Shown: positions 36,601 through 45,884 of the stretch, one piece after another
How the letters are laid out: the number at the start of each line of letters is the position of its first letter
Position numbering within the stretch: position 1 is the first letter of the stretch
Assembly: GCA_022447585.1 (NCBI GenBank)
Contig: JAKVAR010000006.1
Coordinates: 868,001 to 932,000 of the forward strand
Direction: 5' to 3'
DNA from: Crocinitomicaceae bacterium
GTDB lineage: Bacteria; Bacteroidota; Bacteroidia; Flavobacteriales_D; Crocinitomicaceae
DNA length: 64,000 nt
The notes under the pieces: model-generated
The model's database searches: none
The model's input: only the letters and a program-made list of their open reading frames with translations
Told to the model about the DNA's origin: nothing
Program-made: the position numbers and the translations under genes

Positions 36601-36804
36601 ACTAAATCTGAAAACACATATCTTTTTACATACAAAGACAACGGACGAGGGTTTAAAAAAACTGATTCTAAAGGATTAGGATCGGTTCTAATTGAATCAT
36701 TTGTTTCAAGACAATTGGGAGGGGAAATGGAGCAGAGTTCTATTGAAGGTGCAGTTACTAAAATAATAATTCCATGCAATGAAGATTACTTTTTTAATCG
36801 TTGA
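33664..36804 (+). CDS. Propeller-type sensor histidine kinase, HisKA_2 class
   Basis: The protein is about 1,046 residues from the ATG at 33664, chosen because a signal peptide (MVQLKLALFVFFMSVLPC) follows; the frame also allows a GTG 30 bases earlier. The periplasmic part is a two-component-regulator beta-propeller with repeated W-containing blades (SGRIWLSLEHGVAYIENG, GKMWIGFNKSIAYLEDG, NTLWIGSFAGGIHKYENG), then a Y_Y_Y-like domain (about 720-810). One membrane helix (about 818-838) leads to a coiled coil, a HisKA_2 domain with LLKEVNHRVKNNMQMVSSV, and an HATPase domain (LNELITNSVKYAW, DNGRGF). It overlaps its response regulator by 26 bases. Confidence 0.92.
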   Translation: MVQLKLALFVFFMSVLPCQSQDNGWHSITLPEGQTPEIDRQKSIWTKYERSLDQTRYYDEYDFGKPKSYRSFPKARKAKGTFKSYPLKVDEILAIKNSMLYRDDSKMNIKYLDKSHGFYTNSVNGVFEGDDGQMYFSSLDGLGVYDGEKIKVYRGKKEFPITDIREMSKDNSGRIWLSLEHGVAYIENGTVYYCTGISSPVWHVRKGIDNDYWIGTQLNGLYQWKDNQLYHYYADNMTEVFDVFFMPDGKMWIGFNKSIAYLEDGKLNEWIFENGDRTARSFFKDENTLWIGSFAGGIHKYENGKLIHVYTGHENRSFYDVKKTKDGLWFTCYGDGLILLKNDGNIYRVMQSDGLVDRHSYKMTFDRNGNIWVADLIGGISRIDKTPLLSLTGRGFMHRIVDIRNDQERTWYFSSGGDLCFDEGNIRYRLDNEGNATFPKIRHINCGYPIAHKEMWCGSLGPGLIKVTPSKFTIYHLKGSFYNNDIQTLQCDEQGRVWYSNRYGQLRLMDNEIIFDVFKSPEFKGKNFPQLYKLSNGRILAIGSEVCLLKDLQFKKIEIPNEPKEQTYLLAEETNNGSIIIIGTESILVLKDDRITNTINTSLFENERIRQIASLNSNVFLITSQSGVYEVDIRKPEEEWKLYNNHFGLNMHLSDAIETIDGNTWVAQDGQILEFDDLLMPESTFPPALSLSKKNVNNKEVKLNERVFEQGDIIEFVFSNISWGHDPKIEYRLVLNSNKSNWIGLDGNKLALNQLNHGEYTLFVRSRNMHKTSAPLVFDFKIAPFWYQMRSIQLGGACMLGLMIFIFFRRRIRRSQREQVKLERLVDQKTAELIQEKSEVVKQLSEKELLLKEVNHRVKNNMQMVSSVLELQKSKTKSIDSKEILSTAISRIGSLALAHQNLYKTDSYKSIGILDYAIQIMESATKETKTQFQVDIPSDLHFHIEKAQALGFVLNELITNSVKYAWTSAQENRQILFHLTKSENTYLFTYKDNGRGFKKTDSKGLGSVLIESFVSRQLGGEMEQSSIEGAVTKIIIPCNEDYFFNR

Positions 36805-37465
36805 AGATGATGTTTTAATTTCAGAACATCTAAAAAGCATTATTCTCGAAATGGGACATGATGTAACGGATCTTTGTTCAGATGCAAAACATGCCTATGC
36901 TTCTATAGAGCGAAATCAACCCGATGTTGCTCTACTAGATATTCGAATGCACGGGGAAGATCAAGGAATTCAGGTGGCAAGTAGGCTCAATAAAATGGGG
37001 ATCCCATTCATATATATTACATCATTTTCAGATAAAAATACAGTTCAATCTGCGGTTTTTCAGGAGCCGAAAGGATATATCATAAAACCTTTTACACCAG
37101 AAGAGATTCAAGAATCTATTCAAAAAGTAGTAGATGAATTTGATGCTAATCATGTAATGTTACGTCATTCTCTGCAGAATGAACAAGTGGCAATTCAAGA
37201 TATTATCTATATTCAATCCGATAATGTTTATCTGGAGGTTCGTACGAAGAATAAAAGGTACATAATTAGAAACACTTTGTCTGCTTTATTGAAGGAAGTT
37301 AATAGTACATCCATTGTGAGAATTCATCGTTCTTATGCCGTGAATGTTTCATACATTAGTCGGTATAATAAGAGTAGTGTATTTATTGGAGAGGAACAAT
37401 TCCCTATCTCAAGAAAATATAAAGATGCTGTAGATACTATCATAGCCCCCAAGCTTAGCAAATAA
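36779..37465 (+). CDS. LytTR-type response regulator
   Basis: The 228-residue protein has a receiver domain (about 1-120) with acidic pocket ED near residue 9, the phospho-acceptor in VALLDIRMHGE, and K in GYIIKPF. A LytTR DNA-binding domain (about 128-225) follows, with IIYIQSDNVYLEVRTKNKRY and VRIHRSYAVNVSYI. Its ATG overlaps the end of the kinase gene by 26 bases, so this is a cognate pair made from one transcript. Pairing a HisKA_2 kinase with a LytTR output occurs in Bacteroidota. The likely targets include its own promoter. Confidence 0.93.
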   Translation: MKITFLIVEDDVLISEHLKSIILEMGHDVTDLCSDAKHAYASIERNQPDVALLDIRMHGEDQGIQVASRLNKMGIPFIYITSFSDKNTVQSAVFQEPKGYIIKPFTPEEIQESIQKVVDEFDANHVMLRHSLQNEQVAIQDIIYIQSDNVYLEVRTKNKRYIIRNTLSALLKEVNSTSIVRIHRSYAVNVSYISRYNKSSVFIGEEQFPISRKYKDAVDTIIAPKLSK

Positions 37466-37630
37466 AAGCGAAAATTTCCAACTTAACCTTTCACGATAAC
37501 ATTTTAATATTACGTCAAATCTAAGGTGTTTGTATAGTCGTTCCTAGGAATGTTGATATTATACTATGCGGTTCATTAAGATTGAGTTGCTTTGTTTAAT
37601 ATGGTTTAGGTTAAAAATGAAAAGCACAAA

Positions 37631-37665
37631 AAAATGCCTTCAATAGTATTAAAGGCATTTTTTTG
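37631..37665. terminator. Bidirectional terminator between convergent operons
   Basis: A stem AAATGCCTT / AAGGCATTT with an 11-base loop has A runs on the left and T runs on the right, so it works for both the plus-strand regulator gene and the minus-strand OmpA gene. Confidence 0.75.
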
Positions 37666-37681
37666 AAATGTATTGTCGAGA

Positions 37682-39493
37682 TTAGATCTTAACAATTTTA
37701 AATTCAGTACGTCTGTTTTGCTCATGTTCAGATTCCGAACATTTTACACCATCAGTACATCTATTTTTAATCTGAGATTCTCCATACCCTTTGCCGTAAA
37801 TTCTTTCCGGGTTGTTAATTCTTGATTTAATATATTCAGCGGAAGCTTTTGCTCTTTCATCCGAAAGTCTAATGTTGGTCGCTGCTGTTCCACGGCTATC
37901 TGTATGAGATCCTAGCTCAATGCCTAATGTTGGATTTTCGTTCATTACTTTGACAATCTTATCTAATTCAACTGAAGCATCAGGTCGAATCGTTGATTTT
38001 CCTAGATCGAAATAAATTGGTTTGACTTCAATTAAATCTTCGAGTTTTGTAACTCCTTCATTAATTTTATCCATTCTTAGGTCAGACTCTACAGCCAGAT
38101 CGTAAACCCCTTCTTTGTCTAATAGACGCTCATATGGTCTTGAGATATTCAGATAACCATCGGCTTCAATAAGAATTTCGTAGTTCAAACGTTCTTGCAA
38201 AGATTTGTTTTCAATTCCAGAAATGAATTTACCTTTAGCGTCAGTATTAATTTTTTTGGCTGCGCCTGTTGATTTATCAATAATTTTAACACGTGCATTA
38301 GGTATTGGTTTTCCGGTTACTTTATCTGTAACTAAACCAGCTAAGGATATTCCCGGATCTTTCGTGATCTTTAAATCCTTAACAATTTGAGTTTCTTTTA
38401 TTGTTGAGAAGCCCTCTTCAGTGTCGAAATATAAATCTTTTTTAGTCGTTAGCTGATACATTCTGTTTCCTTCTAGGTTGAAGATGTACGCACCATCAGT
38501 TCCTGTAGTCGTGTTAGCGATTTCATTACCTTCATTATCACGCAAGTATACTTTCGTATTATTCATGATTTTGCCATTTATGTCAGTAACAATTCCTTTT
38601 ATGTAATTAACGATTTCAAATTTCTTCGAGTTAGTGAAATAATAGATGTCATCATTTCCTTTGCCTCCGTCTCTGTTTGAGCAGAAGTATCCAGAGCTAT
38701 GATCACTCGTAATAATGAATGAGAAATCATCAGCAGAAGAATTGACAGGGGCTTCTAAATGCTCAACGTCACCCTCGAGGTGCGCAACATATACGTCCAA
38801 CCCTCCAAGGCCTCCTGTGTGACCATTAGAAGAGAAAAATAGCATCCCATCTTTGTGAATGTATGGGAACATTTCATTCCCTGCTGTATTAATTTTACCA
38901 CCTAAGTTTTGAGGAATTCCCCAACCTTCGTCCGTTTTTTGAACCATATAGATATCAGTTCCACCGAAACCTCCGGGCATATCAGAAGCAAAAAACATTA
39001 TGCTTCCATCTTTAGAAAGAGATGGATGACCAACTGAATAAGCTGGGTTGTTGAATGCAACTAAATGTGGTTCAGTCCAGCCTTTTTCATCATATCGAGA
39101 TGTTACAATGTTGAGTTTCTTAACTCCTTTAGCATCGTAGTGATTTTGAGTAAATGCTAAAAGCTTTCCATCTTTAGTAAAAGAAGCAGGCCCTTCATTA
39201 TATTTTTTATTAAATCCTCTTTTAAAGTACTTAGAGTCTTCAAGTTCACCACCATATGTTTGGCTAGCGATTTGTAAATCGAAATAAGGTAGGTTATTAG
39301 TTTCCCAAATTCTTTTTACGAAAGTGTTTTTGTCTCTCGTGCTTGCATAAACGACATGCTCATGAAAGAATGTTGGACCGATATCAGAGTGTTCCGTGTT
39401 TAATTCCAAATTAGAAATTTTGAACCTCTCATCATCACCTGCTAAAAGGAATCCACTATAGATTAATACTGACGCTAATATTAAATTTTTCAT
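37682..39493 (-). CDS. OmpA family protein with PD40 propeller (T9SS-associated)
   Basis: The 603-residue envelope protein has an N-terminal signal (MKNLILASVLIYSGFLLA) and a PD40/WD40-like propeller (about 30-290) with repeats such as YSVGHPSLSKDGSIMFFASD and NEMFPYIHKDGMLFFSSNG. Two carboxypeptidase-regulatory-like beta domains follow (about 295-450). The C-terminal OmpA domain (about 485-603) binds peptidoglycan: LGSHTDSRGTAATNIRLSDE and RIYGKGYGESQ. This layout, directly after porP/sprF, is the usual partner of the T9SS PorP/SprF family. The gap to porP is ten bases. Confidence 0.92.
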   Translation of the reverse strand: MKNLILASVLIYSGFLLAGDDERFKISNLELNTEHSDIGPTFFHEHVVYASTRDKNTFVKRIWETNNLPYFDLQIASQTYGGELEDSKYFKRGFNKKYNEGPASFTKDGKLLAFTQNHYDAKGVKKLNIVTSRYDEKGWTEPHLVAFNNPAYSVGHPSLSKDGSIMFFASDMPGGFGGTDIYMVQKTDEGWGIPQNLGGKINTAGNEMFPYIHKDGMLFFSSNGHTGGLGGLDVYVAHLEGDVEHLEAPVNSSADDFSFIITSDHSSGYFCSNRDGGKGNDDIYYFTNSKKFEIVNYIKGIVTDINGKIMNNTKVYLRDNEGNEIANTTTGTDGAYIFNLEGNRMYQLTTKKDLYFDTEEGFSTIKETQIVKDLKITKDPGISLAGLVTDKVTGKPIPNARVKIIDKSTGAAKKINTDAKGKFISGIENKSLQERLNYEILIEADGYLNISRPYERLLDKEGVYDLAVESDLRMDKINEGVTKLEDLIEVKPIYFDLGKSTIRPDASVELDKIVKVMNENPTLGIELGSHTDSRGTAATNIRLSDERAKASAEYIKSRINNPERIYGKGYGESQIKNRCTDGVKCSESEHEQNRRTEFKIVKI

Positions 39494-39503
39494 CTTTTCT
39501 CAA

Positions 39504-40433
39504 TTAAAAATAACGTGGTGAAATAATATCTTTCTTCCCCTTGTAAAATAAATCGTAACGTAACATTACTTCATGGGAGCCATAGTTATATGTAAACGTT
39601 TTGTTGCCATAAGACCAGTCAAATGAATAACCGACTCTAAAGTTTTCTTTGAATGTATATCCTGCTAAGATTCCAATTGCGTCGCTTGTTCTCCACATGG
39701 CACCGAGTTCTAGCTTTTTATTCATAACGAACATCGCAGTAAGGTCTAATTCTACAGGTGCGCCAATAGTGGCTTTTACAAAAGTAGATGGTTTAAGTTC
39801 AACTTGTTTACTAAGATTGAACGCTGTTCCCGCAGTGAAGTAATAATGTTGCACTTCTTTTGCAGCTAGTGCATCACTTGCATCATTTCTATTTGTCAGA
39901 TTTTCAGCAAGTAATCTTGGAACAGAAGCACCAACATAAAACTTATCGTTGGTGTAAAGAAGTCCAACACCGAAATCAATAAGGTAATCAAAAGTACTTG
40001 CATTCTCAATTGCGTAATCACCAGTTTCCGCTGCTGATAATCCCGTGATGCTTCTGTTGTAAAGAGTTGCTCCACCTTTAATTCCAAAAGCTAGTCTGTT
40101 TTTCTTGTTGATTTTTAGACGGTAAGCCAAATCTAGATTACCCGTAAATGCATTCTCTGGGCCGATATTGTCGTTTCGCAACGAAACTCCTATTCCCATG
40201 TGCTCGCCAAAAATAGGTGCATTTAATGTTAGTGTTTGGGTCATTGGGGCTCCTTCGAATCCAACCCATTGACTTCTATGAAGAAGAGTGGTAGTCATCA
40301 TACCTCTGTTTCCGGCATATGCAGGATTTACAGACATCGTATTGAACGCGTAATGAGTAAACATTGCATCCTGCTGCGCAACACCACTTAAGGCTATAAT
40401 AGCTAGTATCGCTGATGTAAATAGTTTTTTCAT
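39504..40433 (-). CDS. PorP/SprF family T9SS outer-membrane protein
   Basis: The 309-residue protein matches the PorP/SprF family: signal peptide MKKLFTSAILAIIALSGVA, then QQDAMFTHYAFNTMSVNPAY and AGNRGMMTTTLLHRSQWVGF, the family signature, and a beta-barrel body with many aromatic strands. I use the ATG at 40433; the frame opens upstream with TTG. The family helps anchor or export T9SS adhesins such as SprB. It is followed by its OmpA-type partner and preceded by a type B cargo protein, an arrangement repeated in many Bacteroidota genomes. Confidence 0.95.
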   Translation of the reverse strand: MKKLFTSAILAIIALSGVAQQDAMFTHYAFNTMSVNPAYAGNRGMMTTTLLHRSQWVGFEGAPMTQTLTLNAPIFGEHMGIGVSLRNDNIGPENAFTGNLDLAYRLKINKKNRLAFGIKGGATLYNRSITGLSAAETGDYAIENASTFDYLIDFGVGLLYTNDKFYVGASVPRLLAENLTNRNDASDALAAKEVQHYYFTAGTAFNLSKQVELKPSTFVKATIGAPVELDLTAMFVMNKKLELGAMWRTSDAIGILAGYTFKENFRVGYSFDWSYGNKTFTYNYGSHEVMLRYDLFYKGKKDIISPRYF

Positions 40434-40481
40434 TCTATATTTTTTTTGTGCTTCAAATTGAAGCAACTACATTTTAAATTC

Positions 40482-42434
40482 TTATCGAGTTAAATAGATA
40501 TATCCGGTTTGAGGGGCTTCATCATTCCCTAAATCAAGAATATAGAAGTATGTTCCTGTTGGTAATTCACCAGAATCAATTTCTACACCTTTTTCATTTA
40601 CTCCGAACCAGTCGTTTTGATAGTAATCAGCTTCGTAAACTAAATTGCCCCAGCGGTTAAAGATCTTCAAATTGTTTTCTAAATAGCCGAAGATTCCATT
40701 AATTACGAAGTAATCGTTAACGCCATCGTAGTTAGGTGTAAATACTTCTGGGATCATAATTTCACAAGATTCAGGATCCAAGTGATTTGGAATTCCATCA
40801 ATATCACAGTCGTCATCGATACCATTTTCATCTTCATCATATTCATCAGAAGTAAGAATGCCATCTTCATCATCATCAGGGTCTTGGAAGTCAGGAATAC
40901 CTAGCATATCAGTGTCAGGAAGAGGGAAAGGGTTAGTTTCTTGCTCATCGTTCATCCCATTCATGTTTGAATCAACATAATCATCAACCATTCCATCGTT
41001 ATTTGAATCGTTACCACCTGCTTCAAGGATATCGTGCACACCATCATTGTCAGAATCTAAGTCTAATATATCTGGTATACCATCTCCATCGGTATCGCCA
41101 TTATTGGATGCAGTTAACAATTCGTCTTCGTCAGAAATTCCATCATTGTCATCATCTAAATCAAAAAGATTAACAACACCGTCTAAATCTGTATCTGGAG
41201 AAACGACAAATGTTATAGTATCTGTTACACATGCGAATGGAAGTCCGTCATCACAAACATCATAGGTTACAATTTCAATTCCTTCCCATCCTATAGGTGG
41301 TGTGTACGAAATAGTGCCGTCTCCATTCAATGTCAATACACCTCCTTCCGGAGTTGTAAATGGGAATGTTGGGTTTGAAACATTTAATAAATCATTCTCA
41401 ATGTCTACGTTGTTTGCTAGTAGATCGATGGAAGGAATGATAACATTTGGATCTGTGTAAACTAATTCATTTCCATTTGACGGATTATCATTTACGCAGT
41501 TAACAACAATAAACAACGTGTCAATAATGACTTCTAGTCCATCAGTTACTTCATATGCCACCGTATCAGTTCCGCAGAAATCTTGAGCTGGAGTGTAAGT
41601 GATAGTGTTGTTCCCATTGTCTACATAGGTTCCCCCTCCAGTAGTTGTGAAAGTTCCCATTGATAAGTTGTCACCATCAACATCAGAGTTGTTAGCTATT
41701 AAATTTACTGAAGTACTGGCTCCTGCATCTTCATCTACGATCAGACTTTCGTTTCCACCAGTTGGAGCATCATTAATACAGTTAACTGTAATAATTAACA
41801 GGTCTGTAGTGTTTAATAGTCCATCAGTTATAATATAGCTTACGGTATCTATTCCACAGAAATCTGCATTTGGTGTATAATCGAAAGTGCCATTCCCGTT
41901 ATCTACAATGGTCCCGTTCGATGGATTAGTATATGATACCATTGTAATAATATCCCCTTCAACATCAGTATTATTTGCTAATAGGTCAACAGTAGTAGTT
42001 GCAGGATCATCTTCATTAACTGTCATTGTCTCATTACCTTGCTCTGGCGCATCATTAATACAGTTGATCGTAAGGAAAAGCGTGTCGGTAACAACTGCTG
42101 TACCATCAGTAATATCATAAACGATTGTATCGATCCCGCAATAATTAAGTGATGTATAGTATCCAATGCTCCCGTTTACGTTGTTTACTATAAATGTTCC
42201 AGGGACTGAACTTGTAACTGAAAGAACACTCAAAGGATCTCCGTCCGAATCAAAATTATTGGAAAGTAAACTTCCAATTGTAGCAGGAGCAAAAGCATCT
42301 TCGTCAATTGATAGGTTTTCATTTCCTGAAGTTGGAGGAGAGTTTTGACTACTAGCAGTCAAAATGAATCCCAAAATGAATAATAAACATAGTGTGTGCT
42401 TAGCTAGCAAATTTGTCACGATCAATTTATACAT
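40482..42434 (-). CDS. Ig-like repeat adhesin with calcium-binding repeats and T9SS type B sorting domain
   Basis: The 650-residue protein has signal peptide [16 protein letters not shown] to ILTASSQ. Four tandem Ig/cadherin-like repeats of about 85 residues follow ([40 protein letters not shown]), each ending [14 protein letters not shown]. A calcium-binding thrombospondin type 3-like array (about 415-545, [19 protein letters not shown]) is then joined to the type B gliding-associated C-terminus: [30 protein letters not shown] and [13 protein letters not shown]. It is probably a surface adhesin exported and anchored through the PorP/SprF protein encoded next. The ATG at 42434 is used; the frame opens earlier with TTG. 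Confidence 0.92.
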   Translation of the reverse strand: MYKLIVTNLLAKHTLCLLFILGFILTASSQNSPPTSGNENLSIDEDAFAPATIGSLLSNNFDSDGDPLSVLSVTSSVPGTFIVNNVNGSIGYYTSLNYCGIDTIVYDITDGTAVVTDTLFLTINCINDAPEQGNETMTVNEDDPATTTVDLLANNTDVEGDIITMVSYTNPSNGTIVDNGNGTFDYTPNADFCGIDTVSYIITDGLLNTTDLLIITVNCINDAPTGGNESLIVDEDAGASTSVNLIANNSDVDGDNLSMGTFTTTGGGTYVDNGNNTITYTPAQDFCGTDTVAYEVTDGLEVIIDTLFIVVNCVNDNPSNGNELVYTDPNVIIPSIDLLANNVDIENDLLNVSNPTFPFTTPEGGVLTLNGDGTISYTPPIGWEGIEIVTYDVCDDGLPFACVTDTITFVVSPDTDLDGVVNLFDLDDDNDGISDEDELLTASNNGDTDGDGIPDILDLDSDNDGVHDILEAGGNDSNNDGMVDDYVDSNMNGMNDEQETNPFPLPDTDMLGIPDFQDPDDDEDGILTSDEYDEDENGIDDDCDIDGIPNHLDPESCEIMIPEVFTPNYDGVNDYFVINGIFGYLENNLKIFNRWGNLVYEADYYQNDWFGVNEKGVEIDSGELPTGTYFYILDLGNDEAPQTGYIYLTR

Positions 42435-42919
42435 TTTATTCTGTATTTTAAATATAGTGGAAAAGCTTGTCAACGCGAATAAGGGCGTACAACGAGCCTT
42501 TTTTATCGAAGCAATGATACAATATTTATTATAAATCCTCTTTTTATGAACGCTGCCTTGTTGAATTCGAACTTGATTTCGTTGAATTTGGTATGATTAA
42601 GTTTATTCAGTTACTCTTGTAGGTTATGCGCAAGAGAAAAATAGATAAATTGAATAGTATATTTTTGGTGCATCAGTTACTTGGGTGAAATTGCGGGTTC
42701 GTTTTTTTGTAAATTCTTAATCTATGACATCTAATTAAATAGTTAGAATAGAGGTTTTGAAAAAAAGTCATAGCGTGCGAATTCTGATGCGTAATTTAAA
42801 GTTTGATGTTCCCCAACCTTATGTGTATTTTTAACGTTAAGTAACATTGAGGGCAAACTATGTTGCTCCTTAAAGTTCAATTTGTTAACTTTACGTTTCT
42901 AAAATTTTAAATTGCAATT
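42435..42919. other. Divergent intergenic region, 485 bases
   Basis: It separates the type B adhesin operon (minus) from the type A cargo gene (plus). No ORF of more than about 20 codons and no strong hairpin was seen. TTTACGTTT shortly before the plus-strand gene is only a partial -7-like match. Both promoters probably lie here. Confidence 0.4.
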
Positions 42920-44767
42920 ATGAAAAAAATTTACTTAAGCGTCTTATCACTTGCTGTAGTTATGGGTGCATCTGCACAACAAACTGCTTATGTGACTAAG
43001 CACGGAAACGATGTTTCTGGAAATCAAACAGCAGCTAAACCAACAATTAACTTGGAGAAAGCGGTAAGTGTTTGGTCTGATGATTTTTCCACTCCATCTA
43101 ACTGGTCTATTGCACAGTCTGGTGCAGAGAATGTTGAATGGACTATTGAAACAACAGAAGCAGCAATGCCAAATGCTGCTGCAACTTTATATCCATTTGC
43201 TTCGGCTTCATTGGCAAACGGGTATGCATTAATCAATTCTGATGGTGCTCCGGGTAATGCTGATGGTAATGGAAATATTGCCTCTACAATTACGAGTACA
43301 ACTACTATTGATTTATCTACTACGCCTAATGCGATTTTAAAATTCAACCACAATTACAGATGGTGGCAAGAATCAAGAGGGGTTAGAGTTTCTGGAGATG
43401 GAGGGTCTACTTGGACTGATTTTGATTTAACGTATACTGTTGCGAGTGGTAACACTTTTCCAAATGGACAGCCATATCCAGACGCACAGAATTCTTTGAA
43501 TCCACAAGAAGAAGTGATTAATATTTCTGCTGTTGCAGGTGGTTCTTCTGATGTTGTTATCGAATTTTACTATGATGATGGTGATTTTTGGGGATGGTAT
43601 TGGGCTGTTGATGATGTTGAGATCTTAGCTCAACCTTTAGATGATGTTCAGGTGTTGTCTGCTTGGTTCTCTGGAGCAACTAATGGTGGTTCTGAATATG
43701 GAAGAACTCCAATTGACCAAGTTGATACAGATTACATTTTAGGAGCTGAAGTGTACAACTTTGGTGTAAACGATCAAACTAACATTGCTGTTGCGGCTGA
43801 TTATAACAGTTCGGCGATTACATCTGCTAGTACAGCTGCTTTAATTGAGTCTGATTCTACTGAATTCATTGAAGCGACTGAAACTCCTTCTTTATCTGTA
43901 GGAATGTATAATGGTACTTATACTGCAGTTTCTGACGATGAAACTGGTGGTGCGGATTTCGGGAACAATGTTTACGAAAGAAACTTTGAAATTACGGATG
44001 ATATTTATTCTGTTGATGGTTTGGGTAACCAGCCAGCTTCTACTTTAGATATTGGAGTTATTGGAACAGGTTCTTTTACAGATGCTGAGGATGGTTTAGT
44101 TGTTGCGGCTCTTTACCAGTTTAAGAGTGCTTCTGATGTATCTGGAATTAGAGTTATTTTAGATGCTGGTACTGTTGAAGGAGGTGAGATTTATGGATCT
44201 ATAAAGGATACAACTACATTTTGGGCTGATGATATGACTTCTTTGTTTAATTCTTCAGTTGCTACAGTATCGGCTGCTGATATTGCTGCTGGATATATTG
44301 ATGTATGGTTCCCATCTGTGATTAACTTGAATGCTGGTGTTTACTATGCTGCTGTTGAGTTATATTCAAATGCTGGTGCAAATGATATCGTTATTGTTGA
44401 TGATAGAACTGTTGCTCAACCAGCTAGAACGTCTGCTATCTATATCCCAGGAGATCAGTCTTATACGAATGGTACAGGTATCGGTGTTCAGTTGTTGACT
44501 GGAAACGGATGGGGTGTTGGAATTGAAGAAAACACGTTAGATGGTGTTTCAATTTACCCTAATCCATCAGAAGGAATAGTTAATGTTTCTAACGATAATA
44601 ATATGACTAACACAATTGTTGTTTATGATATGGTTGGTTCAGTGGTTTTATCGACTGAAGCTTCTGCTGCTACTACTCTTGATTTATCAGGAAACGGTAC
44701 AGGAATTTATGTTGTTGAAGTTTCTAACAACAATGGAACAATGGTTGAAAGAGTTGTGATTAAGTAA
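42920..44767 (+). CDS. Secreted protein with T9SS type A sorting domain
   Basis: The 615-residue protein has signal peptide MKKIYLSVLSLAVVMGASA. Residues about 50-230 form a beta-rich domain with WSDDFSTPSNWSIAQSGAEN and a MAM/jelly-roll-like ending (YYDDGDFWGWYWAVDDVEIL). The region 240-520 is Ala/Asp/Ser rich. The C-terminus is a type A sorting domain: VSIYPNPSEGIVNVSNDNN, then GNGTGIYVVEVSNNNG and ERVVIK. The protein is strongly acidic and rich in T, S, A and D, as surface-exported proteins of this group often are. No catalytic residues are evident. It has its own terminator. Confidence 0.88.
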   Translation: MKKIYLSVLSLAVVMGASAQQTAYVTKHGNDVSGNQTAAKPTINLEKAVSVWSDDFSTPSNWSIAQSGAENVEWTIETTEAAMPNAAATLYPFASASLANGYALINSDGAPGNADGNGNIASTITSTTTIDLSTTPNAILKFNHNYRWWQESRGVRVSGDGGSTWTDFDLTYTVASGNTFPNGQPYPDAQNSLNPQEEVINISAVAGGSSDVVIEFYYDDGDFWGWYWAVDDVEILAQPLDDVQVLSAWFSGATNGGSEYGRTPIDQVDTDYILGAEVYNFGVNDQTNIAVAADYNSSAITSASTAALIESDSTEFIEATETPSLSVGMYNGTYTAVSDDETGGADFGNNVYERNFEITDDIYSVDGLGNQPASTLDIGVIGTGSFTDAEDGLVVAALYQFKSASDVSGIRVILDAGTVEGGEIYGSIKDTTTFWADDMTSLFNSSVATVSAADIAAGYIDVWFPSVINLNAGVYYAAVELYSNAGANDIVIVDDRTVAQPARTSAIYIPGDQSYTNGTGIGVQLLTGNGWGVGIEENTLDGVSIYPNPSEGIVNVSNDNNMTNTIVVYDMVGSVVLSTEASAATTLDLSGNGTGIYVVEVSNNNGTMVERVVIK

Positions 44768-44810
44768 TTATAAATCTTTTGATTAAGTCAAATAGACTTA
44801 TACAAGATAA

Positions 44811-44841
44811 AAAAGGGAGTAGCTTAGCTACTCCCTTTTTT
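44811..44841 (+). terminator. Terminator after the T9SS type A cargo gene
   Basis: GGGAGTAGC (44815-44823) and GCTACTCCC (44827-44835) pair around TTA and are followed by TTTTTT. Confidence 0.88.
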
Positions 44842-44887
44842 ATGGCCTAATGACAACTTTGTTTATTTTTGTGAAAAATTAATAACG

Positions 44888-45772
44888 ATGAAAGCATATG
44901 TATTCCCTGGTCAGGGTGCTCAATTCTCAGGAATGGGTAAGGACCTATATGACAATTCTCCAATTGCTAAGGAGATGTTCGATAAAGCAAATGAAATTCT
45001 TGGATTTGAAATCACGAAAATCATGTTCGAGGGTACGGCTGAAGAGTTAAAACAAACAAAAGTAACCCAACCAGCTATATTTTTACATTCAACAATTTTA
45101 GCTGCAGTTATTGGTGATTCGTTTAATCCATCAATGGTTGCTGGACATTCTCTAGGAGAATTATCCGCTCTTGTAGCCAACAAAACATTAAGTTTTGAGG
45201 ATGGTTTAAAATTGGTTTCAAAAAGAGCTCTTGCAATGCAGGACGCTTGTGAGAAAGAACCTTCTACAATGGCCGCAATTATTGGTTTAGATGATAATGT
45301 TGTTGAAGAGGTATGTGAAGCTATAGACGGTATAGTTGTTGCTGCCAATTATAATTGCCCAGGTCAATTAGTGATTTCTGGTTCTGTTCCTGCTGTTGAA
45401 GAGGCTTGTGCTAAGTTGACTGATGCTGGAGCGAGGAGAGCTCTTATGTTGCCAGTTGGAGGTGCGTTTCACTCGCCACTAATGGAGCCTGCACGGGAAG
45501 AATTAGCTGCAGCTATTGAGGCTACTGAATTCAAAGCCCCGCTTTGTCCTGTTTATCAGAATGTTGTTGCTAGCCCTATTTCTGATCCAGCTGAAATTAA
45601 AAAGAACCTAGTTGCTCAGTTAACAGCTCCAGTGCTTTGGACACAAACCATGCAAGCTATTATTGCGGATGGTGCTACTGAAGTGATTGAAGTAGGTCCA
45701 GGTAAGGTGCTTCAAGGATTGTTTAAAAAAGTGGACAGAAAATTTTCATGTTCTAGTGCAGAAATGGCATAA
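44888..45772 (+). CDS. fabD: ACP S-malonyltransferase
   Basis: The 294-residue enzyme moves malonyl from CoA to acyl carrier protein for fatty-acid synthesis. The oxyanion motif GQGAQ is at residues 8-12, the nucleophile S88 lies in GHSLGE, and the catalytic histidine is in GGAFHSPLME. The protein ends in the usual FabD stretch VIEVGPGKVLQGLFKKV. A TATTTTTG box (44864-44871) precedes the ATG by 16 bases. It stands alone between two terminators, whereas in many bacteria fabD sits in a fab cluster. Confidence 0.96.
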   Translation: MKAYVFPGQGAQFSGMGKDLYDNSPIAKEMFDKANEILGFEITKIMFEGTAEELKQTKVTQPAIFLHSTILAAVIGDSFNPSMVAGHSLGELSALVANKTLSFEDGLKLVSKRALAMQDACEKEPSTMAAIIGLDDNVVEEVCEAIDGIVVAANYNCPGQLVISGSVPAVEEACAKLTDAGARRALMLPVGGAFHSPLMEPAREELAAAIEATEFKAPLCPVYQNVVASPISDPAEIKKNLVAQLTAPVLWTQTMQAIIADGATEVIEVGPGKVLQGLFKKVDRKFSCSSAEMA

Positions 45773-45794
45773 ACTATTATTTATAAGGTAAAAA

Positions 45795-45825
45795 AGCTCA
45801 CAACAATGTTGTGAGCTTTTTTTTT
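45795..45825 (+). terminator. Terminator after fabD
   Basis: AGCTCACAAC pairs perfectly with GTTGTGAGCT around AAT, followed by eight T bases. Confidence 0.9.
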
Positions 45826-45884
45826 ATCGTTTTTATGGAAATTGAAAAGCACATGCATCTTACTATAAAGATTTCAAACTTAAA

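Noticed and set aside
40967..41265. Plus-strand ORFs with His- or Ser-rich runs in the adhesin gene
   Set aside because: They are the reverse strand of the Asp-rich calcium-binding repeat array and reflect its repetitive codons.
40488..42430. Tandem DNA repeats as a possible mobile or CRISPR-like array
   Set aside because: The repeats are about 255 bases long, in frame and diverged; they encode the cadherin-like protein repeats.
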